Source of the DNA: Symbiodinium natans
Lineage: Eukaryota; Sar; Dinophyceae; Suessiales; Symbiodiniaceae
Reading direction: 5' to 3'
DNA length: 64,000 nucleotides
NCBI GenBank assembly: GCA_905221605.1
Contig: CAJNDS010002290.1
Coordinates: forward strand, 733,501-797,500
In this document: positions 53,317-63,855 of the stretch, piece after piece
Layout of the letters: each line of letters begins with the position of its first letter
Position numbering within the stretch: the stretch's first letter is position 1
Notes under the pieces: generated by a model
What the model was told of the DNA's origin: nothing
The model's database searches: none
The model's input: only the letters and a program-made list of their open reading frames with translations
Made by a program: the position numbers and the translations under genes

Positions 53317-53429
53317 CTTGGTAGCCCAGTGGTACCCTGTACTTTTTTTGGGGGGTTTGGGTTTCCCTTGTAAAATAACCAGTCCCAAAAAGGGTGCCCT
53401 TATAAGAATATGGTTACCGGGCTACCAAG
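53317..53429. mobile_element. Introner-like element, family B, copy 2
   Basis: Ends CTTGGTAGCCCAGTGG and GGTTACCGGGCTACCAAG. At 113 bases it is the most compact copy and lacks telomere repeats, so it probably shows the ancestral form of the gene B introner. The left flank reads LWGIFLCW in one frame; the exon pair was not resolved. Confidence 0.7.
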
Positions 53430-54361
53430 GAGGGGAGATGGCTTGATCTAGGCAGGCAGGCTGCATAAGTGCATGTTGGGCTGGCCGATGTCACCTGGTC
53501 CTGGCAAGGCTGCCCTAAACCTAGACCCCCCGACCCTGCAAGGAGCGGCTCTTTAGATGTCAAGTAGTAAAGGTATTCAGGCCCTAAGATGAGTTTATAT
53601 AAATTGCCTAACCATAGTTAGACCCTCAACCCTCTATAATCATATCGAACACCCAAGCGCACCTACCTAAACTTTAGGGGGAATGTGGAGGAGTTTAGGG
53701 TTCAGTTAAGTTTTTTTGTTTTGGAGTTCAAATTGGTGTTTAGGGTCACAAGGGCTCCGGGTTTATGTGTTCGATGCATTGCAGCTTAAGTTACACGTCC
53801 TTGCTGAGAGATCGTAGAGTCAGGGTGGGCCTCCCTCCAGGGCAACTGAAGATGTTTTGAGTTTAAGATCTAGGTTTGCGGTTCTATTTTCTGGCATGAG
53901 ATTTTAACAAAGAAGGGTTCGGGGTTTCGGGGTTCAGGGTTCAGGGCATAGAACTTATTTCGGTTAGGGGTTCAGCGTATTGAGATTTCTTGGGTTCTAA
54001 AAAAAAGCCCCGAGCTCGAAATGCCGCCATGAACCCCTCAAATCCCTTCAAACCCTGTTTGTGGGGCCTACTTTGCCTTATGGAGCAGAATAAGGGTCAC
54101 CTTAATGTTCCTTGGTGGCTCCAAAACCTAGACCCTCAACCCCCGGACACTAAACCCCACAAGGATAGCATGCATAAACCCTAAACCCTATAAACCGTAA
54201 GCCCTAAACCCCAAACCCAAAACCCTAACCGAGCCCCATGTCCCCAAGCAAACATATGCTTACTTACTGGTTCTTGATAGGAAGCAGGGACTTCAGTTCC
54301 CATATTTCCTGTGAGGGATTACATCAGGCACCTTCATCCCCCCCAGACCCTAAACCCTAAA

Positions 54362-54378
54362 CCCTAAACCCTAAACCG

Positions 54379-54430
<52 letters not shown>

Positions 54431-54436
54431 ACCCTA
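54362..54436. repeat. CCCTCAA heptamer array
   Basis: About nine perfect copies of CCCTCAA, a variant array next to CCCTAAA copies. The 53430-54360 stretch holds no convincing exon, though 54060-54120 is open in one frame. Confidence 0.85.
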
Positions 54437-54479
54437 AGCCAACTAGTAAGCTCACGGAAGCTCACGTGCCGTGACAAAG

Positions 54480-55319
54480 TCCCTTGAACTTCAAAGGTTC
54501 GCCCAGCAAGGGACACTGGGGGTTTAGGGTTTAGGGTTTAGGGCTTAAACCCTAAACCCTGAACCCTAAACCCCAAACCCCAAGCCCTAAACCCTAAACT
54601 GCAGCAGCAGAGGTTGCAGTATCCTTGCGCGACGCATCAGCTCGTCTCCCCGAAGCCGGATGCTTTGACAGGAGTTGGGCTAAGGTGGTGGCGGTTTAGG
54701 GTTTAGGGCTAAACCCTTTACACCCTAATCCTTACGAGCCGTAAATCCTCAACCCGAACTGACCACTACCTACCCACAAAAAAGGCCCTAACAAGGACTA
54801 TCTGGGCCTGATTGAGCCGAGAATTTTTTTCGGTACACAGTAGTCGAGGTGGTAGTTCAGGATCGCAGAATGAGATTTGATGTAGGGGTTGGCAGATCAA
54901 GAGCCTGTGGTGGGTTGATGTTTCAGAGGATGTAGGGTTTAGGGTTTAGGGTTTAGGGTTTAGGGTTTAGGGCAAGACAAAGCAGAATCCAGCTAAGGCA
55001 CACCGTTCGTAACCTAAGCCCTGAACCCTAAACCCTGAACCCTAAACACTAAATTATCGTCTTCAGGCAATTGCAGAAGTCCGGAGTTCAGGGTTTAGGG
55101 TTTAGGGTTTAGAGTTTAGGGTTTAGGGTTTAGGGTGTCACGAAGTAGGATGTGGAGGACATGAGGGACTCCCTCAATTCTGGGCCTTTTTCGGGATTCC
55201 TTGAATATACGAAAATGAGGTCCCGTATGAAGGTCGAACCCCCAAAACGGGACCCTAATTTAGGGAACCTTTTGCATCGACCCTTTAAAGTATGTGGATC
55301 TGACGGCCTTGCAAAGGCG
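54480..55319 (+). CDS. Exon cluster with GTTTAGGG donors
   Basis: 54480-54521 (SLELQRFAQQGTLG), ~54605-54693 (AEVAVSLRDASARLPEAGCF, then DRSWAKVVA), 55067-55092 (AIAEVRSSG, only 26 bases) and 55149-55319 (DVEDMRDSLNSGPFSGFLEY and about 35 more codons) each end at a GTTTAGGG. 54772-54830 (DYLGLIEPRIFFG) is another candidate. The last exon contains a hairpin with arms AGGTCCCGT/ACGGGACC and may include an unrecognised element. Phases between exons were not all reconciled. Confidence 0.45.
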
Positions 55320-55449
55320 GTTTAGGGTTTAGAGTTTAGAGGGCCTAAACCCTAAGCCCTAAGCCCTAAGCCCTAAACCCTAAACCCTAAACCCTAAACC
55401 CTAAACCCTAAACTGAACCCTAAACCTCGTAATCCCTAAACCCGCACAA

Positions 55450-56320
55450 TTCATGGCAATGTTCAAGGTCTGGACTCCTGTCCGCATGGGCCTCGTGGGG
55501 CATTAGGCCTTCGAGGGCTTCCAGGGTCCAAGCTCTTTAGGGTTTAGGGTTTAGGGTATCTAGGGTTTAGGGTTTAGAGTTTATTAGGGTTTAGGGTGCA
55601 TAGGGTAGAAAGGGGTGTAGTCTTAAAGGTTTAGGGTCTACAGGAGTTCGGGTCCGGAGTATGTAGTTAGGTTTGAGGGTTTCAAGTCAGGTTTATGGGC
55701 TTACACTTACTCATAACTCATAACTGGAGGTGAAGAAACAAGGTCTGTGTTTTGGGTACTCAAATCTTAAACCTTAACCCTAAACCTAAGACCCCAAAAC
55801 CCTCAGCCCCTTTACGCTCCAAACCCCAACAACCCTAAGGGCTCCAACCTCAATCCTAAATCTCTGAAGCCCCAAAGCCCCCGTGATTCACACATAAATA
55901 AGTAAACAAAATGGTTTTAATAAGCAAATTCATACATACATACATATATATATATATATTTATTTATACATATGTGTGTGTGTATTTCTCTCTCCCTCTC
56001 TTAATCCTTAGCTCATGGGCATGGCCTTTGGCACGTGAGTTGATGGGGGTTCGGCGTTGGCCGAATTTCCGTGGGGCGTTGGCACGAACGTTCGCCGAGC
56101 CATTGCGAACACACCTTTTTGTCACCCCGAGCAAGAAGAAGTATGGCGAATCCGAAATTTGGGGAACCTTATTGGGGTCCTTATTACAAGGGAATCCTCC
56201 TATTTGGGGGCCTACATTTTCGCAAACCCCCATATACTACGACAGAGAAACAACAACGGCAATGATGTCAATCAACGCCTGCATCGAGGGTTTGGAGGGG
56301 CTTTAGGGGGTGTAGGGTAG
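55450..56320 (+). CDS. Scattered candidate exons
   Basis: 55449-55506 (MAMFKVWTPVRMGLVGH, TAG), 56012-56034 (LMGMAFGT, GTGAGT donor) and a frame open from about 56057 to 56320 (TNVRRAIANTPFCHPEQEE), interrupted by the family H element at 56150-56226. A TA/CA microsatellite lies at 55936-55984. No family was recognised. Confidence 0.3.
56150..56226. repeat. Dispersed element, family H, copy 2
   Basis: Partner of 27365-27440: GGAACCTTATTGGGGTCC, TACAAGGGAATCCT and 'CTATTTGGGGGCCTACA'. The 56330-57400 stretch after it is mostly degenerate TTTAGGG tracts with short unique pieces and no clear exon. Confidence 0.65.
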
Positions 56321-57409
56321 TTTGGGGGTGGATCTTGTATCCCGTTCAACCCTAAACCCTAAACCCTTAGAGCCAGCGCGTCCTCCCCGCTTGCAAGAGG
56401 GCGGGGCAGGGGTGGGCAAAGGAATGCAAAGAGCCCATGAAACCCAGTTCCTAAACCCTAAAGCCTAGACCCTCAGGCTGTAGCTACTCCCCTCCATGCC
56501 TTCCTGGGGAAAACTGCTGATCCGAGGCTCAAAAGTTCTATTACTTGGGGCTGCCGAAATGCCCCTTAACCCTATACATGAAATGCTCAATATTCGTCTA
56601 GGGTTACAGGGTTTAGGGTTGGGGGTTCGGGTTTAGGGGTTTGGGGGTTGGTTGAGTGTTTAGGGTTTAGGGTTTAGGCCTAGCGGTTTAGGGCCTAGGG
56701 TCCCCACACTTCGCGCTTCCCCACGCCAAGGCAGGATCTCTTCAATGTTGGGTTCTTCCCAGCTTCGGCGAGGACGCTGGCTCTTTTTTTTTCGGTTTAG
56801 GGTTTAGGGGTTAGAGTTTAGAGTTTAGGGGTTAGGGTTTAGGGTTTAGGGTTTAGGATGCAAATAATTACTTTAGAGTCCCAAGAAGAACATAAGCCCC
56901 AAACTCTAAACTTGGAGGTTTAGGGGTTTAGGGTTGAGGCTTTAGCATTTTAGGATCGTTTTTGGGTTCAGGGGTCTTGTGGTTTTTAGGATCCCAAGCC
57001 AAAAGTTAGACAGCTCAGTTCTTCAAACCCAACCTTTCCTGAAGGTTCATATGTAGCTACGCAGGTATGTGAGTAACGTACCCCAAACCCTCAACCCTAA
57101 AGCCAAAACCCCAAGAGCAAATGCTAACCCCTGAACCCTAAACCCTAAACTTAATGAACACTTTCAGTATAGCTCCCGAAACCCCTAGCCTACAACCGTA
57201 ACAATCAACGTCCATCCTGGGTTTTTAAGCGTTTGGGGTTTAGGGTTTGGGGGCTTGGGGTGTGGCGCGTCTGGGCTCTAAGGGGTTTGGGGGGCTTCAG
57301 CAACCCTAAACCCTAAACCCTAAACCTTAAACCCTAAACCCTAAAACCTAAACCCTAAACCCTAAACCCCAAAACCCTAAACCCATCAGCCCGAGCCCCG
57401 CGACCCCAG

Positions 57410-58100
57410 GAGCTACTTGGGAAGCTGCCCAAAGAGCTGTGGCCAGATGCTTCATGGGTTCTTCCGGGCGAGCTCCGGGTGATCCTACACGAGGCACTTC
57501 GGGTTTCGGGTTTTAGGCATCCAAAAGGCATATGAAACCCGCGGAGGCCGATGCCCCAAATCTTGGGGTTTTCGGGTAGGCCCTGAACTTAAACCCTCAG
57601 AGCCTATATGACTGAAAGACACCCCTCCGCCCACAAAATGAAGGGGTTGAGTTTCAGTTTCAGTGATAGATGTGTGTTTTTTTGGAGGAAGTACCTCCTT
57701 CATCAGAAGTCCTGGAGGCCTGGTTTTGGACCCTAAAGAAGGTAAACAATGGTAGTGAGACTCTGCAAGTAGGGACCCCAAAAACAGACTACATAGGGCG
57801 CTTGGTGCCTACGTCCATCATGGTACTACAAATGGCTCTGTGTAAGATGGTTGAGGGTTCAGAGAGTCCAGGGGGGTGCATGGGAGGGTGCCGGTCGACC
57901 TTTGGGCGTTGGTGCGCACACAAGTTTCAGTTTTCAGGGGTTGGGATCGCCGTTCACAGTTAGGGGTTTAGGGTTTAGGGTTTAGGGTTTTAGGGTTTAG
58001 GGTGTTTTTCCAAGCTTCATATGGAGAGCGCGCAGGTGCAGCTCAACCGGAGGACGGATGCCCAGGAGGCCAGAAACACCACGATTTCGGGAAGCACAGT
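57410..58100 (+). CDS. Three candidate exons
   Basis: 57410-57502 (ELLGKLPKELWPDASWVLPG, then ELRVILHEALR) ends at a GTTTCGGG donor. 57670-57963 is open for 97 codons (EVLEAWFWTLKKVNNGSE near the front) and partly overlaps a family I-like stretch at 57814. About 58014-58085 (LHMESAQVQLNRRTDAQEAR) ends at GTCCCT. The last is polar and coiled-coil-like. Membership in one gene is not shown. Confidence 0.4.
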
Positions 58101-58682
58101 CCCTATAGGGCTTAGGGTTTAGGATTTCGGGTTTAGGGTTTAGCGTTTAGGGTTTAGGGTTCAGGGTTTAGGGTTTAGGGTTTAGGACCCAAAGCCCTTT
58201 GAACCCCGTGAACCCCCTAAACTCCTCGAAGCCCTCAGTACTCCAACTTGCCGTTCATTCCTGAAAACCCTCTATAAGTAAGGTTATGAGTTATGAGTAG
58301 GGTACTTCTTAACCCTACTTATGCCTATGCATGTGCCTCCATGTAGGCTCGAAGGGCCTACGGAACAAGTGTGGGGAGGAGGATCTGCACCTCCTCAAAT
58401 GTGTCATGTATTCTTATCCATTTCAACGGTATACATAGAAAATGTCCATGTTTTTTGAAAGCGTAAACCCGAAGCCCAGGGCCCAATCCCCTAATCCCTG
58501 ATCCCGGAACCCTAAACCCCGTATGTGAGGACTCGGTTTGCGAATCCTGTATCCTTGGCTCCGCCTCTGACACAGCTTTTGCAAAGGATGACGCTTTTTC
58601 CTATCAGGTGTCTCACACCCTGAACCTAAACTTGGAACCCCAAGCCCTCCATCCCAAACCCTAAAACTCAAACCCTAAATCC

Positions 58683-58777
58683 TATGAAGGGTCTAATTGT
58701 ATTCCCTTATGGTCCCTATATAACTATACTATACCATAATAACCCCCAAAGCCCTATTCCAATTATTTAGGCCCCTG
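58683..58777. repeat. Family F element, copy 3
   Basis: GTATTCCCTTATGGTCCC, TATATAACTATACTATACC, then AATAACCCCCAAAGCCCTAT; partners at 14942 and 17617. Confidence 0.55.
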
Positions 58778-58816
58778 CATTGAACGACTTGTTCTGTCAT
58801 AGGTCAGGTGGGGCAG

Positions 58817-59332
58817 ATGGGAGGTCTGGACCCTTTTGCCTGCGCCCCAAACGAGATCGTCTTTTAGGGGAGCTAGGGGTTTAGGGTTTCGGGCTTTTCG
58901 GGTTGAAACATAAGCCATGACAACTATTTATCTTGGAATCTAGAAGTGTCTTCTATGCGAAAAAATTGTAGTAGGTGTAACATAGGTACCCAGACCCTCA
59001 TTATACACCCCGCATAGCTACCGCCGCCCCTAAACCCTAAACCCTAAACCCTAAACCCTAAACCTCGTGTCAGATGGTAGCCTGTGTCGAGCTGGAGCAG
59101 GCGGTTGAGGCATCGGAGATGGTCTCTAGGACCCAGAGTGGGCCGGGGCGTTTGGAGAAACCCTATTAAAAACCCTTAACCTTAAACCCTAGCCCTGAAC
59201 CCGACACAGCCCAAACCACAACAGTCGGGTTCCTATTTCTTCCTGGGTTATCTTGGCTTGCAGCGCATCTGTGCAGAGAGCCGGGGAATGTCGGGGAGAG
59301 CTCTGGTCGCAATGGGGCCTTTCAGGAAGATG
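58817..59332 (+). CDS. Exons including an AAA-like segment
   Basis: Exon 59074-59121 (MVACVELEQAVEASEM) and exon 59264-59332 (RICAESRGMSGRALVAMGPF) join in phase 0 over a 142-base intron that opens GTCTCTAGGACCCAG, a family C element end. The SRGMSGR stretch recalls the sensor-2 region of AAA+ ATPases such as Pch2/TRIP13 (GLSGR), but this is a weak match from a short segment. A separate candidate, about 58817-58866, reads GQMGGLDPFACAPNEIVF and TAG. Confidence 0.4.
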
Positions 59333-59506
59333 GCTTACCCTAAACCCTTAGCCCTAAACCCTTGACTTTTCACTGACTTGTCAAAAGTTTTGTTGTGGTG
59401 TTAGTTGCGGGGCCCATACCTGCATAAATGAAAGAGTGTGCGTGGGCTTTTAAGGCATACAAATTCCAACATACTCACATGGGGGGGGGCCCAAGGTTAT
59501 TACTGG

Positions 59507-59595
59507 CTTGGTAGCCCAGTGGTACCCTGTACCCTTTTGTCTGTTAAAGATGACCAACCCCAAAACACACCCCCTTATTTTTATGCTAAGCTGGT
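59507..59595. repeat. Family B element, left half
   Basis: CTTGGTAGCCCAGTGGTACC and about 70 more bases match 53317-53429. The right terminal repeat is missing. The frame following (about 59600-59730, KVDERRMRRHRHALLS) may be an exon. Confidence 0.6.
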
Positions 59596-59725
59596 GAAAG
59601 TACATGGATGGGCCCTGAAGTCGGCAAGTCGGCAGCATGCGCAAGGCAAAGTTGATGAGCGCAGGATGCGTCGCCACAGGCATGCGCTACTGTCACCATC
59701 CTTCCATTCCATGCAGGACAGAAGC

Positions 59726-59793
59726 ATATGAAGCAGGGTTTATATTCCTTGTCTCCCCAACCAAGAAACGGTAGTATAAACCCTGCTTCATAT
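59726..59793. repeat. 19-bp perfect palindrome arms
   Basis: ATATGAAGCAGGGTTTATA (59726-59744) and its exact reverse complement (59775-59793), separated by 30 bases. It forms a strong hairpin. A small transposon copy or an RNA terminator/processing hairpin are both possible. Confidence 0.8.
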
Positions 59794-60159
59794 AGACCCA
59801 TGATCCCAAACTCTTCACCCTCAACCCTCCAAGCCCTCAGCCCCAAACCCTTGATCCCAAGCCTTCACTTCAACTCTATAACCCAAACCTGAACTCTGAA
59901 CCTTAGGGCCCCTTCACTTCAACTCTAAAACCCAAACCCTGAACTCTGAACCTTAGGGCCGAACCACAAACCCCAAACCCTTTGTTCACCCTGCGCCCGG
60001 AAGCCCTAAACCCCAAAAGCCCTACGCCCTAAGCCTGCACCGCCAGCGCCTGCACCACTGTCGACTTCCCTCTCCGCAGTACAGCGCCGACCCTAGCTTA
60101 GGTTTGTGGGGGTTGTTTAAGTTAAATTAGTCGGGTTGAACAGGCTTTGTAGAGCTCAT

Positions 60160-60300
60160 ATATATATATATAAATATCCCATATATCACATGAAGGATTA
60201 ACATCGGGGCATCAGGGTTGGGGGATTATGGGTTTAAGGGTGTGTGTGTATATATATATATACACAGATATATATATATATATATATACACAGTGGGGTT
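60160..60300. repeat. (TA)n microsatellites
   Basis: TA-rich stretches at 60159-60175 and 60246-60290. From 59800 to 61120 the sequence is degenerate CCCTAAA/CCCCGAAA and TTTACAGGG-like tracts with no supported exon. Confidence 0.8.
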
Positions 60301-61121
60301 TTGTGGGTTTTGTTTTTCCTTTTTCGTAGAGGCGCTTTGGGGGGTTTACAGGGTTTACAGGTTTTTGGGCCTTTTGGGCCTTTGGGGCTTCTGGGGCTTC
60401 AGGGAGTAGAGGGTTCACAGGGTTAGTTTGCATGTCGTAATCCAAAGGCTTTTAAGGGAGCGCTCAGCCTTGTAGGGTTTATAGGGTTTATAGGGTTTAG
60501 GGTTTAGGGTTTATCGGGCCTGGGGAATGGCAGCCTGCTGTTCGGGCTTTTCGTTTGGGGATGGGGCTCTACTCACTTGAAAGCCCCAACCCTCAAACTT
60601 AAACCCTGAACTCTAGAATTTCCTGCGAAACCTGATGCATCCTACAAGCCCTGAAAACCCCGTAAGCCCCATAACAACTACAACCCTGAAGGCGCCATTT
60701 CAAAGAAAGAAAGAATTTCAACCTGCAACACCTACATCTCCCCTCTTGGTATTCGAAATTCTAGTTGAGTGCTTAGGGCAGGGGCCCGAACCCTAAACCC
60801 TAGACTCCTTTGTGGTACTGTACTGTAAATTTAGATCCTTACCTTTTTTGGGTTTATTGGGTTTCTTATTAAGGCAGCTAAAAGTTTAATTTATAGCTAC
60901 CCTCCTGAGTGCAGCCAAGACTCCGAAACCCCAGACCCTCACCCCGAAACCCCGGACCCTCTCTCCGAAACACGAAACCCCTAAGGCTAAACCTCAAACC
61001 CTAAACCCCTGATCCCCACCCCAAGAAGCCCCTAAACCCTACACCCCAAACCCTAAGCCCCAAACCCTAAACCCTAGACCCTGAGCCCTGAACCCTAGAT
61101 CCTAGACCCTAAACCCACAAG

Positions 61122-61224
61122 CAGCCGCAAGAGAACCGAAGGCGATGTCAGGCCGCTCCGCGATGGACTCCGTCTGGGCCCCGGGATGGGTGCTACAAGG
61201 GGTACAAGGAGGGATCCCTAGGCG
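61122..61224 (+). CDS. Candidate exon ending at GTTTAGGG
   Basis: After ACAAG it reads QPQENRRRCQAAPRWTPSG, then DGCYKGYKEGSLG, and ends exactly at a GTTTAGGG donor in phase 1. Basic; unrecognised. Confidence 0.4.
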
Positions 61225-61499
61225 GTTTAGGGTTTAGGGTTTAGGGTTCAGGGTTTAGGGTTCAGGGTTTAGGGTTTAGGGTTTAGGGTTCGGGGTATAT
61301 AGGGTTCAGGGTTTAGGGTCAAGGGTCAATCTTCTTGCCCGGTATCGTCCCGATATACCTTAAGTGTATCCCCTAAATGACCCCCCAAAGTAAACCCCAG
61401 AAGGTCCCTTGGTCCCTCCATGTCCCTCCTATAGTGCCTTGGTTCTAGGAAGTCAAGGTTTCGGGCTTTTGGCATTTGTTTTGGATTAGGGTCTGGGAT

Positions 61500-61600
61500 T
61501 TTGGGATTTTGGGGTTTTGGGGTTTTGGGGTTTTGGGGTTTTGGGGTTTTTAGGGTTTTTAGGGTTTTTAGGGTTTTGGGTTTTAGGGTGTAGGTTTTTG
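61500..61600. repeat. GGGGTTTT-type octamer array
   Basis: About six GGGGTTTT units, then TTTTTAGGG variants. The GGGGTTTT unit happens to equal the ciliate telomere repeat but here is a short variant inside TTTAGGG-type DNA. Confidence 0.8.
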
Positions 61601-61789
61601 GGGTTTAGGGTTTGGGGGTTGAGGGCTTAGGGCTTGAAGTCAAAGGTTCGGTGCTTGTTTGGTGTTCAGGTTTGGGGTTTAGCGATACTCACGCGAGATT
61701 ACGCGCGCCGACGCTTTTCAGAGTTGGGGAACCCTAACCCTAACTCCTAAACCCTAGCCCTAAACCCTAAACCCTATAAAGGGGCCCGA

Positions 61790-62160
61790 TTGTACATGAC
61801 GTGCCCAATTTGGGTTTCACCACCAGCTCTGGCACCGGAAATGCATCAGGAGCTGGACGATCTCGTGAATGACAGATACGACGTCTCCAGACTGTTGAAA
61901 AATGGATTAAATGCTTCAAATTCAACTAAAATTAGTTTTGTAACAGTAACTAATGACTTTTCTAAATCATGATGCTAAGGGCCACGACTGGCTCCCTGTT
62001 CACTGAAGGGAACCGAGTCGTCCATGCAGGTCTCATTCAGGTGCTGGGCAACCTCCGATTCGCAAAGTTCGGAGCGGAAATCTACTCTTCCGCAAGATGG
62101 GTGGGATCCATCCATCTTACCTTTCAGATCCCGGCCAGCAGTCTGTTGCCAACAAAGTAA
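61790..62160 (+). CDS. Two adjoining open frames, unrecognised
   Basis: 61790-61972 (LAPEMHQELDDLVNDRYDVS..., TGA) and 61969-62160 (SLFTEGNRVVHAGLIQVLGN..., TAA) overlap by four bases. They are AT-richer than neighbouring exons and free of telomere repeats. The first has good protein character. They could be exons of one gene with a small intron near 61960, or a distinct insert. No family was recognised. Confidence 0.35.
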
Positions 62161-62359
62161 CAGACAGTTTGGGTTTCTGAAGATACGAACGATAATGAGT
62201 ATTTGGGTTCCTATTAGAAGCCCATAAAGGGTAGTAAGTGCCCCGATGTAAGCTACCTATTTCCGAAATTCCCAAGTTCTTCACCAAGACCTATTCAGAA
62301 ATGCTTAGTCGATAGACCTGAGATTCCTTCTTCGGGGATTGCATCGGAATCGCCCTTCC

Positions 62360-62756
62360 TAAACCCTAAACCCTAAACCCTAAACCCTAAACTCTAAACC
62401 CTAAACCCTAAACCCTAAACCCTAAACCCTAAACCCTAAACCCTAAACCCGAGAAGGTTGCAGCTTCGAGTGGCGCTTCGTTTTCCCGCGCCTGGAGATC
62501 GTCGCCCCCGTCCAGGAGGCGCCCTCTCCGGGCTTTATCGAGTTTTGGGTTTAGGGTTTTCGGCCCTAAACCCTAAACCCTAAACCCTAAACCCTAAACC
62601 CTAAACCCTAAACCCTAAACCCTAAACCCTAAACCCTAAACCCTAGACCCTAGACCCTAGACCCTAAACCCTAAACCCTAAACCCTACCCCTAAAAACCC
62701 TAAACCCTAAACCCTAAACCCTAAACCCTAAACCCTAAACCCTAAACCCTAAACCC
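62360..62756. repeat. Two long CCCTAAA arrays
   Basis: 62360-62450 and 62564-62756, together about 40 near-perfect heptamers, with the exon 62464-62548 between them. The second is followed by a poly-C run at about 62771-62799. Confidence 0.95.
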
Positions 62757-62767
62757 CAACCCTAACC

Positions 62768-62801
<34 letters not shown>

Positions 62802-62870
62802 TCCTCTGGCACTCCAGATCCTTCTGGCGGTGACGATCTTTGACGCAAGCACCTGGAAGATTCTTGGTGG
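62464..62870 (+). CDS. Two exons, possibly ferlin/C2-like
   Basis: Exon 62464-62548 reads FEWRFVFPRLEIVAPVQEA, then SPGFIEFW, starting after TTGCAG and ending at GTTTAGGG. Exon ~62813-62870 reads ILLAVTIFDASTWKILG after a CCAG acceptor, in phase 0. FEWRFVFP followed by a beta-strand-like segment resembles the NWRFVFPFDYLP motif in ferlin C2 domains. That is family knowledge applied to one short motif, so the call is weak. Both exons are embedded in long telomere arrays. Confidence 0.35.
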
Positions 62871-62907
62871 CTCGGCGCAGACTCCTGAGCCCTAGGTTGA
62901 AGTTAAC

Positions 62908-63090
62908 AGGGTTTAGGGTTTAGGGGTTTAGATTTAGGGTTTAGGGTTTAGGGTTTAGGGTTTAGGGTTTAGGGTCTATAGGGTGCAGGGGTTAGGGTTT
63001 AGGGTTTAGTGTTTAGTGTTTAGGGTTTAGGGTTTAGGGTTTAGGGTTTAGGGTTCAGTGTTTAGGGCTCAGGGTTTCGGGAGGTTCAGG
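62908..63090. repeat. TTTAGGG telomere-like array
   Basis: About 22 copies of TTTAGGG and variants (TTTAGTG, TTCAGGG). It faces the CCCTAAA arrays at 62360-62756, giving an inverted arrangement around the second ferlin-like exon. No supported exon lies in 63100-63740. Confidence 0.9.
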
Positions 63091-63745
63091 GTTTAAGTTC
63101 AAGGATGTCATGGTTTAGAAGGGTGTGGGTTTCAGGGTTTAGTTTAGGGTTCCGGGCTCAGCCCGAAACTTCTACCTGGAGAAACCCCTTCTTTTCTGGG
63201 TGTGTAGTTTACTTTGGTTGACCCTCGTTCTTGGGATTTGCTGTTTAGAGTATAGGGTGTAATGGTTCGATAGAGAATTCCCTTTTGAGCCATCTATTGA
63301 GGGATACTCATGTAGCAAACTCCTCTAAAGCCTAAACCCTAACCCTAAACCCCAAACCGGGCTTAACGGGTTTCGGAGGTTTAGGGGGGTTTAGGGGGGC
63401 TTTTGGGGGAGTTTGAGGGGAGTTAAGGGTTCAAGGGTCTCCGGGTTTAGGATTGTTTTGGGGTTTAGGGGATCTTAAGGTTTCAGGCATGACCCCTACA
63501 AGGCTTGTATAGATTCTAGATGAGGCGCCTGTTTGCTCATTCCCCAGGTACAAACTCGGTTTGGGGTTCAGGGCTTCAGAGGGTTGCCGCGAGTGTGGGT
63601 AAAGTGAAGTTGTGTAGGGCCTTGTCTTCGCACTGAATATGGGGGATCATGCGCCATTTCTTGGGATACGATATATACGGATACCCTATATACAACGCTC
63701 CATACGAAAGTTAAATAGACAAATGTAGAGAACCTCCCATATACT

Positions 63746-63855
63746 GGGTTTTGGAGTACTATACTTTAATACTTTTTTTGGTTCTGGGCTCCTACCATAG
63801 ATACTTATACCTGAAAAGTATATAATTTTTTTTCCAGGGTCTACTGCAAAGGTGG
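63746..63855. repeat. Dispersed element, family G, copy 2
   Basis: Partner of 22097-22205: GGAGTACTATACTTTAATAC, the TTTTTTTCCAGGGTCTACT right part, same order and length. The remaining 63870-64000 may hold an exon end (NSTRFDDTKW, GTGAGCC donor at 63934). Confidence 0.7.

Noticed and set aside
61500-61560. Ciliate origin from GGGGTTTT repeats
   Set aside because: Only about six units, embedded in TTTAGGG variants; genes use standard stop codons.
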